Notes under the pieces: generated by a model | What the model was told of the DNA's origin: nothing | Seen by the model: the letters and a program-made list of their open reading frames with translations, nothing else | The model's database searches: none | Shown: positions 1 through 7,631 of the stretch, one piece after another | Layout of the letters: every line of letters starts with the position of its first letter | Position numbering within the stretch: position 1 is the first letter of the stretch | Program-made: the position numbers and the translations under genes | Origin: Bacteriovoracaceae bacterium UBA6261 | GTDB taxonomy: Bacteria > Bdellovibrionota > Bacteriovoracia > Bacteriovoracales > Bacteriovoracaceae | Assembly (NCBI GenBank): GCA_002440825.1 | Contig: DJVH01000124.1 | Coordinates: forward strand, 1 to 23,753 | Direction of reading: 5' to 3' | DNA length: 23,753 bases

Positions 1-2
1 TG

Positions 3-1130
3 GACGGTGTTTTAGATAAACGACTTTCAACAAAAGAGATTCCTTCAATCTTCCTGGGAAAGAATGCTTCTCCCCTCGCCGGAAAAGCTCACATTAATTT
101 TTTACCTGAAAGCGCTGACGTTCAACAAGTCTTACAGAAAACATCTGAACTGATTGGAGCAAATTTAAGTCAAGGATTATTGAACGATCAGTTTGCACCT
201 ATGAAGATAGAATATTTTTACAAAGTTCATCACAACGTCTGCGATATTTATTTAAAACTCACAGACGCAAAATTTTTAAAGATCTTCAAAGCAGGTAATG
301 AAATTTCCTCTATGGAAATTTTAAAACTTAGAAAGAAGAAAATTTCCGAGCTTTATGTGAAATCGGCAGATTTTGAAAAGCTGGTGGAGTCAATGATTCA
401 TGATGAAGCCGAGGAGTCCGATTTAAACGGTAAAGATGAGGAAAAAATTTTTGATGAACTGGCCTTTGCCCACGATGTCTTTCACCAGGTGACAAATCGA
501 ATAGGGTTGAATGAAAATGCAGTGATCTGTGCCAATAAATCTATGGAACTTCTTTATAATGTCATTGAGAAAGAAAATAACTTGCAGAAGTTATGGTCTG
601 TTTTCATGAAGAAAAGAAATTTTGTAACTGAACACTCTCTCATGGTCGGTTATCTTTCATCAGCTATTTTAAGCCAGACAGCTTTCAGCAATGATAATAA
701 TTCCATAAAGCTCACTCTGGCAGCTCTTCTCCATGATGTGGGGGTTGTGAAAGACAAACATGTTGAAAGCGAACACTCCGGTATTGATGAAGACAAAATG
801 TCGACAAGAGAAATTATAGCCTATAAAGAACACGTGCAAATTGGGGTTAACACTTTTTTAAAGCTGGAGAATGGTCCGCTTGATACGGACAAAATCATAG
901 CTCATCACCATGAAAAATATGACGGCACCGGATTTCCCAGAGGAATAGGCTGGTCTAAAATTCCTTTTCTTTCCGCTGTCTTTATTGTCGCACATGAGTT
1001 TGTGGCTTTCTGTTTTGCCAACGACTGCACAGAGTACGATATTCATAAATTCATCACGCAGAAGAAAGCTGAATACACGGAAGGTCCTTTTAAAGAAATC
1101 ATGATCGCCCTTGAAAAAGTACGCCGTTAA
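3..1130 (+). CDS. HD-GYP-like signalling protein, 5' end outside the window
   Basis: The frame is open from the first complete codon at position 3, so the gene starts upstream; the TTG at 180 is probably internal. The first ~55 visible residues have the alternating strand/helix look of the C-terminal half of a response-regulator receiver (PSIFLG, then INFLPES, then an amphipathic helix); this is inference. After a linker comes an HD-type phosphohydrolase domain: the HD pair is at 732-737 within LLHDVGVV, a further His in KEHVQIG, and the HD-GYP signature HHHEKYDGTGFPRG at 903-944, with GFP where the family usually has GYP. HD-GYP enzymes hydrolyse cyclic di-GMP. Two things are odd: the usual HDIGK Lys is absent, and the usual ADxxDA metal site reads AHEFVA, so catalytic activity is doubtful and it may be a receptor or adaptor. 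Its stop overlaps the stop of the convergent gene by 4 bases. Confidence 0.82.
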   Translation, partial: DGVLDKRLSTKEIPSIFLGKNASPLAGKAHINFLPESADVQQVLQKTSELIGANLSQGLLNDQFAPMKIEYFYKVHHNVCDIYLKLTDAKFLKIFKAGNEISSMEILKLRKKKISELYVKSADFEKLVESMIHDEAEESDLNGKDEEKIFDELAFAHDVFHQVTNRIGLNENAVICANKSMELLYNVIEKENNLQKLWSVFMKKRNFVTEHSLMVGYLSSAILSQTAFSNDNNSIKLTLAALLHDVGVVKDKHVESEHSGIDEDKMSTREIIAYKEHVQIGVNTFLKLENGPLDTDKIIAHHHEKYDGTGFPRGIGWSKIPFLSAVFIVAHEFVAFCFANDCTEYDIHKFITQKKAEYTEGPFKEIMIALEKVRR

Positions 1131-1137
1131 CTTTTTC
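1113..1137. terminator. weak A/T-rich hairpin at a convergent junction
   Basis: GAAAAAGT (1113-1120) and ACTTTTTC (1130-1137) form an 8-bp stem with a 9-base loop spanning both stop codons. It has A-rich and T-rich flanks in either direction. Because the stem is A/T-rich, it is only a possible bidirectional terminator. Confidence 0.3.
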
Positions 1138-2014
1138 TTTTGATCAGGGAAAACGCTTCATCAAGATTGGCCGCGAATTTAACAAAGCCTTTTTTTCTCA
1201 GCCAGGCAGACATTTTTTCAACCGGTATAACTCTGATCACATAAAAGATAAGATAGCCGAGAGCTACCGGGCGCAGAAGCGCCCAGATGACTGTGGATTT
1301 CTCTGATTGAGAAAAGAGAAAGAAAAAGGCAGTCAACGCAAGCGAAACTACAAAGAGAGGATTGCAAAGATCCCGTAAAGCAAGCTTCCAGGCCTTTTCT
1401 CCAGCAGAGGATCTGGACTCATTGATATTGAAAATCATTTTTTGCTGATATTTACCAAACGTCTCTTCTTTAATCTTTATGGCGACAATAGAAACAATGG
1501 CAGCCAGCAGGCATTTAATAATAATAAAAGCGAGCACAGCAATGAGCAGAAATTGTTCTGCATTCGGAATAATTTTTTCAATTTCTTTTAAAAAATAGGC
1601 TGCAACTTCCAGAGATGTTTTCCCAAAAAGCAGATAAATGAACAGAACAGGTTGAACAAATGCCCAGAGAGAAGACAGGATAGCTCCAATCATCAATCCG
1701 AATGAGTTCAGGCCACCAATCATCAGACCGAAGTAAAAAAAAACTCCCTGAGCCGCAATGGCCAGCATAGGAGTCAGTTTTTTTCCGGCAGGAGACAGAC
1801 TTTTCAAGAGCGAAGCAATGGCCGAAATCTCCAGTGCAGATTTTTTGGATTTCAGATGAAAGCTTGAGCGGCTTAAAATGGCTATCTGATTTAAACTAAG
1901 AAAGTGACCGACTAAGGGAATCTTTAAAGAGTGCAGCAGACTTCCCAGGCCAATTTCAACCAATGTCAGGGAAGCTGCATACTTTCCTGTAGCTGTTGTA
2001 TTATTTGTATTCAT
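1127..2014 (-). CDS. polytopic membrane protein of unknown function
   Basis: A 295-residue protein with about six to seven hydrophobic segments (roughly residues 20-45, 82-112, 112-132, 155-180, 215-235 and 243-262) and a basic C-terminus. The first segment, VEIGLGSLLHSLKIPLVGHF followed by LSLNQ, reminds me of membrane proteins of the ECF-transporter S-component/BioY type, where a short Pro/Gly motif lies near the N-terminus. That is a resemblance only and I do not recognise a family. Residues 95-110 hold a short tandem repeat, FGLMIG-GLNS-FGLMIG. It lies 25 bases downstream of the L,D-transpeptidase gene on the same strand and is probably co-transcribed with it. Its stop overlaps the stop of the HD-GYP gene by 4 bases. 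The ATG at 2014 is the only sensible start. Confidence 0.7.
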   Translation of the reverse strand: MNTNNTTATGKYAASLTLVEIGLGSLLHSLKIPLVGHFLSLNQIAILSRSSFHLKSKKSALEISAIASLLKSLSPAGKKLTPMLAIAAQGVFFYFGLMIGGLNSFGLMIGAILSSLWAFVQPVLFIYLLFGKTSLEVAAYFLKEIEKIIPNAEQFLLIAVLAFIIIKCLLAAIVSIVAIKIKEETFGKYQQKMIFNINESRSSAGEKAWKLALRDLCNPLFVVSLALTAFFFLFSQSEKSTVIWALLRPVALGYLIFYVIRVIPVEKMSAWLRKKGFVKFAANLDEAFSLIKRKS

Positions 2015-2017
2015 CAG

Positions 2018-2033
2018 AATCTTTTAAAAGATT
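2018..2033. repeat. 16-base perfect palindrome between two leftward genes
   Basis: AATCTTTTAAAAGATT is a perfect palindrome filling most of the gap between the transpeptidase stop and the start of the membrane-protein gene. It could be a weak RNA hairpin or an operator. Being A/T-rich, it could also be chance. Confidence 0.35.
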
Positions 2034-2039
2034 TTTACC

Positions 2040-2540
2040 TTAATGGAAAATGGTAATTGGAGTATGTTCTTCGATGGCGTGGTAGATTTCTTCCATTTCG
2101 CCGTCGTCAACGGCAACACAGCCGGCCGTCCAGTCCACCAGTTTGATTAGTCCCATTTTTTTTAGAAATTTAAAAAGTGGTTTTGGTCTGTTGGGATAGC
2201 CATGGATCATGATGTCTCCACCTGGTTCAACACCAGCTTCAGAAGAGCGTCTTTTATCTTCATCATTGGGATAAGAAATGTGGAGAGATTTATAAAATTG
2301 AGAGTCGGGATTTTTATAGTCGATGAAATACTTGCCTTCCGGAACCCGATTGTCACCTTGTTTGCGTTTAGGTTTACTTCCCCCGCGCCCGAGCATTACA
2401 CGATAACTCTTAATGACTCTGCCTTGAGAAATTAAATCCATGCGGTGTTTTGATTTATAAACACGAATCTCATCGGCCGTTTCCATGGAAAAGACAGAGA
2501 AAGAAATCGCGGCAAGTAGTAAAAGGAGAATAGCTTTCAT
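2040..2540 (-). CDS. secreted L,D-transpeptidase-like protein (YkuD/YafK family)
   Basis: 166 residues with an N-terminal signal peptide (MKAILLLLLAAISFSVFS). The YkuD signature is clear: His113 in IMIHGYP and, 24 residues on, DWTAGCVAV with the catalytic Cys141, followed by an acidic helix as in YafK/ErfK-type proteins. Family members cut a tetrapeptide stem between its third and fourth residues and form 3-3 or lipoprotein-peptidoglycan crosslinks, or hydrolyse such links, in the periplasm. Whether this one makes or breaks links cannot be told from sequence. The core is compact, with no LysM or peptidoglycan-binding domain. It lies 71 bases downstream of the TPR gene on the same strand. No clear Shine-Dalgarno sequence precedes the ATG, but the signal peptide fixes the start. 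Confidence 0.88.
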   Translation of the reverse strand: MKAILLLLLAAISFSVFSMETADEIRVYKSKHRMDLISQGRVIKSYRVMLGRGGSKPKRKQGDNRVPEGKYFIDYKNPDSQFYKSLHISYPNDEDKRRSSEAGVEPGGDIMIHGYPNRPKPLFKFLKKMGLIKLVDWTAGCVAVDDGEMEEIYHAIEEHTPITIFH

Positions 2541-2611
2541 AAGAATAGGCTAACAAATCCTGAAAAATTGTCAGCACCTTCTTTTCTTGCCTCAATAGGG
2601 GATAAAAAAGC

Positions 2612-3652
2612 TCAGAGATCGTTGAGACTAAAGCCAATGGAGAGGATGAAAGGATGTTTTCTTCTCTGTTCATCATCGCTCTTCAGGTTTTCCAGGGTCT
2701 GCTTCAAGCGCATATCATCTGGCGATTTTTTCAGGGCCTTTTCTACAAGGGCCAGGGCTTTTTCATAATTTCCCTGACCATTATTGTAAAGCGCCTGGGC
2801 CTTATAATAATCGTAGATCCATTCGTCAGGATGTTTTGCACTTTCCTTGTTCAGGTAATTGATGAACTCAGTTTGATCTTTTTTCTCAGATGGATCTGAA
2901 GGAGTGTTGAATACATCACCTTTGGCCGCAATTTCCATTTCAAGGATTTCCCGATCGGCAGGGTTCAACCGTTTTGCCTGATCAAGAGTATCTTGAAATT
3001 CATTTTGATAATGCTCGTCTTTATTCAGTGAGCTCATTGAAAGCAACATCATTTTGACTTTGTAGCCGCCAAGATAACCTGGCTCCTTATCTAACAGGGC
3101 GTCTACGATAGCGAGACTTTTGTCGGGATGTTCGAAAAAATCCCCATTGGAAAACTTTTCAGCAATGAGATGAAGGAGAAGGGTAGAGTTGAGTTCGCGG
3201 GGATCCACATCCGGTTTTATGACCGTTGCGACACTGGAGGTCTTTGCGCTTAATAAAGCAGCAAAGCATTCGTTGGAAATTTTTTCGCGTGTAGAGTCTT
3301 TGCATTTTAAAACTACATCATCGATTTTAGCCTGCAATGCTGAGGGGAAAGCCCCGGTACAGGTTTTTAAAATGCTATCAACCTGGTGATCAATAAACTC
3401 ATTGGCATAGTCCATCATCGTTTTTTCAGCTGAATCTTTCAAAAAAGCCGTGCAGGCAGCACTTGTTAAAGTGGTGTTGACGATTTTTGGAGCAATTTCT
3501 GTTTTGTATTTTAAAAGATCATTCGCTTTAACGAGTTTAACCCGCTTAACGACTGGTTTGGACGGATTGATATAACGAGTATAAAGAAAATAGCCCGCAA
3601 GAGTTGCAAGTGAGAGTCCTAAGACAATGTCAAAAACTCTGCGGGCCTTCAT
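2612..3652 (-). CDS. membrane-anchored TPR-repeat protein
   Basis: 346 residues. A short basic N-terminus and one hydrophobic helix (about 8-25) form a signal anchor, leaving the rest probably in the periplasm. The middle (30-170) is helical with scattered Cys residues and no recognised domain. The C-terminal third shows helix-turn-helix TPR periodicity: LVEKALKKSPDDMRLKQTL near residue 310 is a good TPR, and an earlier copy is around ANRLNP-like RLNPADREILEME at ~230. TPRs mediate protein-protein contacts; no partner can be named. The ATG lies 3 bases after the purA stop, so the gene belongs to the serA-purA operon. A link to purine synthesis is not implied. Confidence 0.75.
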   Translation of the reverse strand: MKARRVFDIVLGLSLATLAGYFLYTRYINPSKPVVKRVKLVKANDLLKYKTEIAPKIVNTTLTSAACTAFLKDSAEKTMMDYANEFIDHQVDSILKTCTGAFPSALQAKIDDVVLKCKDSTREKISNECFAALLSAKTSSVATVIKPDVDPRELNSTLLLHLIAEKFSNGDFFEHPDKSLAIVDALLDKEPGYLGGYKVKMMLLSMSSLNKDEHYQNEFQDTLDQAKRLNPADREILEMEIAAKGDVFNTPSDPSEKKDQTEFINYLNKESAKHPDEWIYDYYKAQALYNNGQGNYEKALALVEKALKKSPDDMRLKQTLENLKSDDEQRRKHPFILSIGFSLNDL

Positions 3653-3655
3653 GAG

Positions 3656-4927
3656 TTAAAAATAATTTTTGCGGAAAATGATTTCCTTTCTCTCTGGACC
3701 AAAAGCAATAATGCCCACTGGAATACCGAGGAAAGATTCAATTTCTTTAATATAAGTTTCAAGTTCAGCTGAAAGCTTGTCGCTCTTGAAATCATCAGTG
3801 AAAGGCTTCATGTCTTTATAAACCGGCTTAGCGCGGGTGAGGTCAATTCCCGGATAAGCACACTCAATTTTTTTTCCTTCGTATTCATAAGCGACACAGA
3901 CTTTGAGTTCGCGGATGTTGGAAAGAATATCAAGTTTTGTCAGGGCAATGGACGTCAGGTTGGAAGCTTTGACTGAATATTTTAGAAGAGGAAGATCGAG
4001 CCATCCACAACGACGTTTTCTTCCTGTCGTTGCACCGAACTCGTGGCCCTTCGTCTGGATTTCTTCACCAAGAGCATCGAAAAGTTCAGTCGGGAAAGGA
4101 CCTTCACCGACTCTTGTCGTGTACGCTTTAGTGATCCCTAAAACTTCCTGCACGTGCGATTCCGGAATGCCTGCGCCTGTGTAAACACCACCCAGGGCCG
4201 TTGATGAAGAAGTCACGTATGGATAAGTTCCGTAATCGATGTCCAGAAGAATACCTTGCGCACCTTCAAAAAGAATTTTCTTTCCTGATTGAACAGCAGA
4301 GTCCAGAACGGAAAATGTATCGCAGACGTAAGGCTTGATCGCTTTTCCAAGAGCAAAAAGTCTTTCTGCTTCCTGTTCAACGGAAGGGAATTCGATATTG
4401 TATCTGTGTTTGAAGAGGATTTCTTTTTCACCGAGGTTGCGCTGAAGTTTTGTCTTCAGGTTTTCCATATCGAAAAGATCTTTTAATTTAACAGCACGTC
4501 TTCCGACTTTATCTTCGTAAGCAGGACCAATTCCTTTTCCCGTTGTTCCGATTTTCACTGAGCCCTGAGATTCACGGGCAGCATCGAGAAGCTTGTTATA
4601 GCTGGTAATGAGAGTCACATTTTCAGAAATTTTTAAATTATTTCCTGTGACTTTGATTCCCGCTTCTTCAACTTTTTTTAATTCATTGATGAAGGCTTCC
4701 GGTTCAAACACAACACCGTGGCCGATGACAGAGATTGAATGCGGATGAAGAATTCCTGACGGAATCAAATGCAGAACAATTTTTTTTCCATCTACAATAA
4801 TCGTATGGCCGGCATTGTTTCCGCCCTGATAACGTACAACCACTTCACATTTTTCAGCGAGAAGGTCAGTGATTTTTCCCTTTCCTTCATCTCCCCATTG
4901 AGAACCGATAATCGCAAGCGTTTTCAT
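3656..4927 (-). CDS. purA: adenylosuccinate synthetase
   Basis: 423 residues, close to the usual ~430, and recognisable throughout. PurA joins IMP and aspartate, using GTP, to give adenylosuccinate, the first committed step to AMP, in the cytoplasm. The N-terminus GSQWGDEGKGK is the phosphate-binding loop, with the catalytic base Asp13 and, further on, His41 in NNAGHT; both fall at the same numbers as in the E. coli enzyme. Also visible are TTGKGIGPAYEDK (IMP-binding region), EGAQGILLDIDYGTYPYVTS, the TTGRKRRCGWLD loop and the C-terminal guanine-binding TKLDIL. The ATG lies 2 bases downstream of the serA stop, so the two are co-transcribed. Nothing is missing. Confidence 0.98.
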   Translation of the reverse strand: MKTLAIIGSQWGDEGKGKITDLLAEKCEVVVRYQGGNNAGHTIIVDGKKIVLHLIPSGILHPHSISVIGHGVVFEPEAFINELKKVEEAGIKVTGNNLKISENVTLITSYNKLLDAARESQGSVKIGTTGKGIGPAYEDKVGRRAVKLKDLFDMENLKTKLQRNLGEKEILFKHRYNIEFPSVEQEAERLFALGKAIKPYVCDTFSVLDSAVQSGKKILFEGAQGILLDIDYGTYPYVTSSSTALGGVYTGAGIPESHVQEVLGITKAYTTRVGEGPFPTELFDALGEEIQTKGHEFGATTGRKRRCGWLDLPLLKYSVKASNLTSIALTKLDILSNIRELKVCVAYEYEGKKIECAYPGIDLTRAKPVYKDMKPFTDDFKSDKLSAELETYIKEIESFLGIPVGIIAFGPERKEIIFRKNYF

Positions 4928-4929
4928 TC

Positions 4930-5880
4930 TTACTTTCCTTTAACTTCATTGAGAAGATTATTGTTTAAGAGAAATTCTTTAATTTGATGAACGGCCATTT
5001 CACCGACTCTGAACTGAGCTTCTTCAGTTGAAGCGCCCACATGTGGAGACATGATCAGGTTGTCGAGTTCAATAAGTTTTGAATTCGCAGGTAACGGCTC
5101 TGTGGCAAAAACGTCGAAGCCTGCGCAACGGATTTTTTTCTCTTTAAGAAGATCGTAGAGTGCCTCTTCATCGACGATTCCACCGCGGGCAGCGTTCACG
5201 AGAATAGCCTCTTTCTTCATCATCGATAACAATTCGCGGGTGATCATGCCTTTTGTCGCCGGCATAAGTGGAGTGTGGATCGTGATAATGTCACAAGTTG
5301 AAAAAATTTCTGCCAGATCTTTTGCTTTGCGGGCGAATGAGAATTCAGATTTTTCAACCATCGGATCAAAGAAAAGAACTTCCGGCTCAAAGCCTGAAAT
5401 TCTTTTGGTGACGATCTGACCGATGCGGCCGAAACCAACTACACCAACTTTTTTCTTCCAGAGTTCCAGACCTGTAAGAGCATTTTTCTCCCACTTTCCT
5501 TCGTGCATCGTTTTGTTGGCAAATGGAGTGTTGCGAAGACAAGACATCATGAGCGCGATTGCTTGTTCAGCGGCAGAGTTGTTATTGGCGCCTGGAGTGT
5601 TGGCCACTTTTACGCCTTTTTCAGCACAAAGAGTTTTATCGATATTATCTGTTCCTTCGCCTGCGCGAATGACGATCTTTAAATTTGGCGCCAGAGCAAG
5701 AAGTTCAGCATTGACGGTTGTCGCTGATCTGATGATCAGACCGTTTGCCTTTGGTAACAGAGTCTTCAGTTCATCTTGAGAAACTTTCGATGACGGATGA
5801 ACATCGAGGTCCGGACATTTTTTTAATTCTTCAAAAAGGGATTTGTCGAAGCCATCTGGAACGATAACGAAAGGTTTCAT
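4930..5880 (-). CDS. serA: D-3-phosphoglycerate dehydrogenase-like, short form
   Basis: 316 residues of the D-isomer-specific 2-hydroxyacid dehydrogenase family. The Rossmann motif VGVVGFGRIG (NAD binding) is at 145-154. The catalytic triad is present: Arg232 in NAARGG, Glu261 in FATEPLP and His280 in MSPHVGAST. RAGEGTDNID near residue 72 corresponds to the substrate-loop motif that is normally RAGVGxDNID in SerA. The protein ends at the substrate/NAD core, without the ACT or ASB regulatory domain of long SerA forms, so serine feedback through ACT is not expected. The likely reaction is 3-phosphoglycerate to 3-phosphohydroxypyruvate, the first step of serine synthesis; another 2-hydroxyacid substrate is possible. 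A good AGGAG site precedes the ATG at 5880. First gene of a tight run with purA and the TPR gene. Confidence 0.85.
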   Translation of the reverse strand: MKPFVIVPDGFDKSLFEELKKCPDLDVHPSSKVSQDELKTLLPKANGLIIRSATTVNAELLALAPNLKIVIRAGEGTDNIDKTLCAEKGVKVANTPGANNNSAAEQAIALMMSCLRNTPFANKTMHEGKWEKNALTGLELWKKKVGVVGFGRIGQIVTKRISGFEPEVLFFDPMVEKSEFSFARKAKDLAEIFSTCDIITIHTPLMPATKGMITRELLSMMKKEAILVNAARGGIVDEEALYDLLKEKKIRCAGFDVFATEPLPANSKLIELDNLIMSPHVGASTEEAQFRVGEMAVHQIKEFLLNNNLLNEVKGK

Positions 5881-5952
5881 GGAATTCTCCTCTGGATTGT
5901 GTGACCGAAGAATTATGGCCGGATCGGGCCTCTTTTTCCATGAAAATGTGAA

Positions 5953-6486
5953 TTAAAGATCTGCGAGAAGAGTTTGCAGGTGCTGAGTCAATTTATCGAG
6001 AATTTCTGCCCTAAAGGAGAGTTGTCGATAAGTCACACCGGAGAGATCAAAGATTTTTTTGGCGATACGGGCCTGTTCAGTATCCTGATGTTTATCGGAA
6101 AGATAAACAACCTCTTTTACCTTGGAAGAAGCAATCAGTTTTGCGCATTCGTTGCATGGAAAAAGTGTGACGTAGGCACGGGCGCCTTCCAGGGAGCGGG
6201 TAGCGTGCAAAATGGCATTGGCCTCACTGTGGACAACGTAGCCATATTTTTGAAATTCCAAAGGCGCGCTCTTATCTTTTCCCCACGGAACTTTTGTTTC
6301 GTCGATTCCTGCCACGAATCCGTTATAGCCCATGGTGATCTGATGATTGTTTTTATCCACGAAAACCGAGCCCACCTTGGTGGCCGGATCTTTGGATTTG
6401 AAGGCCGCCATCATGGCCTGTAGCATGAAATACTCATCCCAATTCAGAGCGGATTTGGCTTCGAGGAAATTATTTTTTGTGTCCAT
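5953..6486 (-). CDS. deoxycytidylate (dCMP) deaminase-like zinc enzyme
   Basis: 177 residues from the ATG at 6486. An in-frame TTG at 6525 would add 13 residues, but alignment with known dCMP deaminases (a WxEYFM motif near the start) favours the ATG. It has the cytidine/deoxycytidylate deaminase fold: zinc ligand His86 with catalytic Glu88 in HSEANAI, and zinc Cys111 and Cys114 in PCNEC. SKDPATKVGSVFVD and the GYNGFVAG loop are typical of dCMP deaminases of the human/phage T4 type. The reaction is dCMP to dUMP, feeding thymidylate synthesis. It lies 72 bases upstream of serA on the same strand, possibly the promoter-proximal gene of that run. It is divergent from the DUF507 gene. Confidence 0.88.
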   Translation of the reverse strand: MDTKNNFLEAKSALNWDEYFMLQAMMAAFKSKDPATKVGSVFVDKNNHQITMGYNGFVAGIDETKVPWGKDKSAPLEFQKYGYVVHSEANAILHATRSLEGARAYVTLFPCNECAKLIASSKVKEVVYLSDKHQDTEQARIAKKIFDLSGVTYRQLSFRAEILDKLTQHLQTLLADL

Positions 6487-6542
6487 TGTGGGTTTAAAAA
6501 TCTTTTGTAGGGGCAGGAAAGTCAAGAAAATTAAAAAGTTTC

Positions 6543-6571
6543 TTGTATGATGGAATTTAACTCGTTACACT
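6543..6571 (+). promoter_or_regulatory. possible sigma-70-type promoter for the DUF507 gene
   Basis: TTGTAT (6543-6548) and TACACT (6566-6571) are separated by exactly 17 bases and preceded by an A-rich stretch, about 30 bases before the ATG at 6602. The match to consensus is moderate (4 of 6 in each box), so this is a candidate only. Confidence 0.35.
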
Positions 6572-6601
6572 TAAAGAAGTTATTTATGAATTGAGGTTTC
6601 A

Positions 6602-7048
6602 ATGAAAACAGATTTTGATACATTGCGCGCCCTCGCCAGTTATACGATCAACAATCTTAAAGAGAAGAAGTTGATTGAATTCCATGCGACAAACAGAGAG
6701 CCTCTGATTGAAGCTATGGCAACTGAGTACGGTGTTAGTTTCGCGACAGACGAAGACGTTCGCGAGCAAGCTATTGAAGAAGTAGAAGAAAAAATGGGGG
6801 TTGATAACCTTCCTGAAGACGTTACTGAATCAGAAATGTTTAACCACGCGAGAAAAGAGATCATTAAATCATTTAATGGTGAAAACATCGGTGGTTTGTA
6901 CCTGGTAGAATCTCTTCACCAGATCGCAGTAAGAATGAAAGATTTCGTTTTAAATTGCGATTTGATCGATGATGTCTATGGTTCAGATGAAGACCTGATT
7001 TCTTTCCTGGTCGCTAAGATCAGACTTTTCTCACCAAAGAAAAATTAA
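6602..7048 (+). CDS. DUF507-family protein
   Basis: 148 residues, soluble, highly acidic and mostly helical, with no signal peptide. The order of features (a helix ending in KKLIEFHATNREPLIEAM, then a conserved AxxEVEEKM-like acidic helix, then a C-terminal helical bundle) is what I associate with DUF507, a family of unknown function found in Aquificota and deltaproteobacterial lineages. The function is not known and none is claimed. The gene stands alone: divergent from the dCMP deaminase, a GAGG ribosome site before the ATG, and a strong terminator directly after the stop. It is probably a small constitutively expressed protein. Confidence 0.72.
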   Translation: MKTDFDTLRALASYTINNLKEKKLIEFHATNREPLIEAMATEYGVSFATDEDVREQAIEEVEEKMGVDNLPEDVTESEMFNHARKEIIKSFNGENIGGLYLVESLHQIAVRMKDFVLNCDLIDDVYGSDEDLISFLVAKIRLFSPKKN

Positions 7049-7060
7049 ACTCAAATATAA

Positions 7061-7087
7061 AAGCCCCGAATCCGGGGCTTTTTTTTT
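7061..7087 (+). terminator. rho-independent terminator after the DUF507 gene
   Basis: AAGCCCCG (7061-7068), loop AATC-type, CGGGGCTT (7073-7080), then a run of T to 7087. A G/C-rich stem plus T-tract makes this a textbook intrinsic terminator for the rightward gene. On the other strand the stem is followed by TTTTATATTT, so it may also serve the convergent gene weakly. Confidence 0.9.
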
Positions 7088-7091
7088 GCCT

Positions 7092-7523
7092 TTATTTTGT
7101 ACATTTCCCTTTTTGAATCACGTGGCGAGTCGCTAGTTCCATATCGGCCGCATACCACCCTTCAGAGCGAGAGCCCTTAGCTCCACAGATGACAGCTTTT
7201 TCAGAGCAGTTGTCCCAGTGCAATTGACCATTGATCATCCATCCTTCCGACTTTGAACCAATGTTTGCGCAAAACGGTTTATTCGTTGAGTATTCAGAAC
7301 ACTTTGACCAACCTAAAAGGCGCATATGTTCTGTGTCCAGCTTGTAACTGACCCATTCATCTTTTTCGCAAACAAGCGCTTCTTTAGAACAATTCGCCCA
7401 AAGTAATTTCCCGTCAGTTGTTTTCCATCCTTCAGAACGCGATCCGATGTTGACGCATTTTGGTCCGGCCGCAAATGTGCTGAAAGCAAGTAAGCTGAGA
7501 GCGATGAAAAGGTATGATTTCAT
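7092..7523 (-). CDS. small secreted Cys-rich protein with GSRSEGW repeats
   Basis: 143 residues with a signal peptide ending at FSTFAA (about residue 19). The mature protein carries two clear tandem units, residues 23-52 and 85-113: C-(V/A)NIGS(R/K)SEGW, then a short spacer, (L/H)WxNCS, and a Cys at the end. A third partial copy, GSRSEGW, is at 117-123. Each full unit has three Cys at matching positions, suggesting repeat-internal disulfides in the periplasm or outside the cell. I do not recognise a named family; it looks like a small Trp/Gly-rich extracellular repeat protein. It stands alone, divergent from the caspase-like gene, with a GGAGTTCC-like ribosome site (minus strand) before the ATG. 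Confidence 0.8.
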   Translation of the reverse strand: MKSYLFIALSLLAFSTFAAGPKCVNIGSRSEGWKTTDGKLLWANCSKEALVCEKDEWVSYKLDTEHMRLLGWSKCSEYSTNKPFCANIGSKSEGWMINGQLHWDNCSEKAVICGAKGSRSEGWYAADMELATRHVIQKGKCTK

Positions 7524-7578
7524 GTGGAACTCCTGTTTGTTAATGAGGCGGTTGTAGCTTACCCAGAATTTTTTGCAA

Positions 7579-7619
7579 GGGAGGCTGAAAATTATTTAAG
7601 CCTGTAGCGCCCGCCTCCC
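7579..7619 (+). promoter_or_regulatory. two mutually exclusive inverted repeats upstream of the caspase-like gene
   Basis: GGGAGGC (7579-7585) pairs perfectly with GCCTCCC (7613-7619), which ends 12 bases before the ATG at 7632. Within it, AGGCT (7582-7586) can pair instead with AGCCT (7599-7603). The two stems share bases and cannot form together. If transcribed, this is a plausible RNA switch or a ribosome-access control, but it may also be a DNA operator. Confidence 0.35.
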
Positions 7620-7631
7620 GATAGAAACTTT

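Noticed and set aside
180..182. TTG start for the HD-GYP gene
   Set aside because: The frame is open back to the window edge with protein-like sequence, and no ribosome site precedes the TTG.
5881..5952. GGCC-type small hairpin between the dCMP deaminase and serA genes as a terminator
   Set aside because: Only four paired bases and no T-tract on the minus strand after it; too weak to call.
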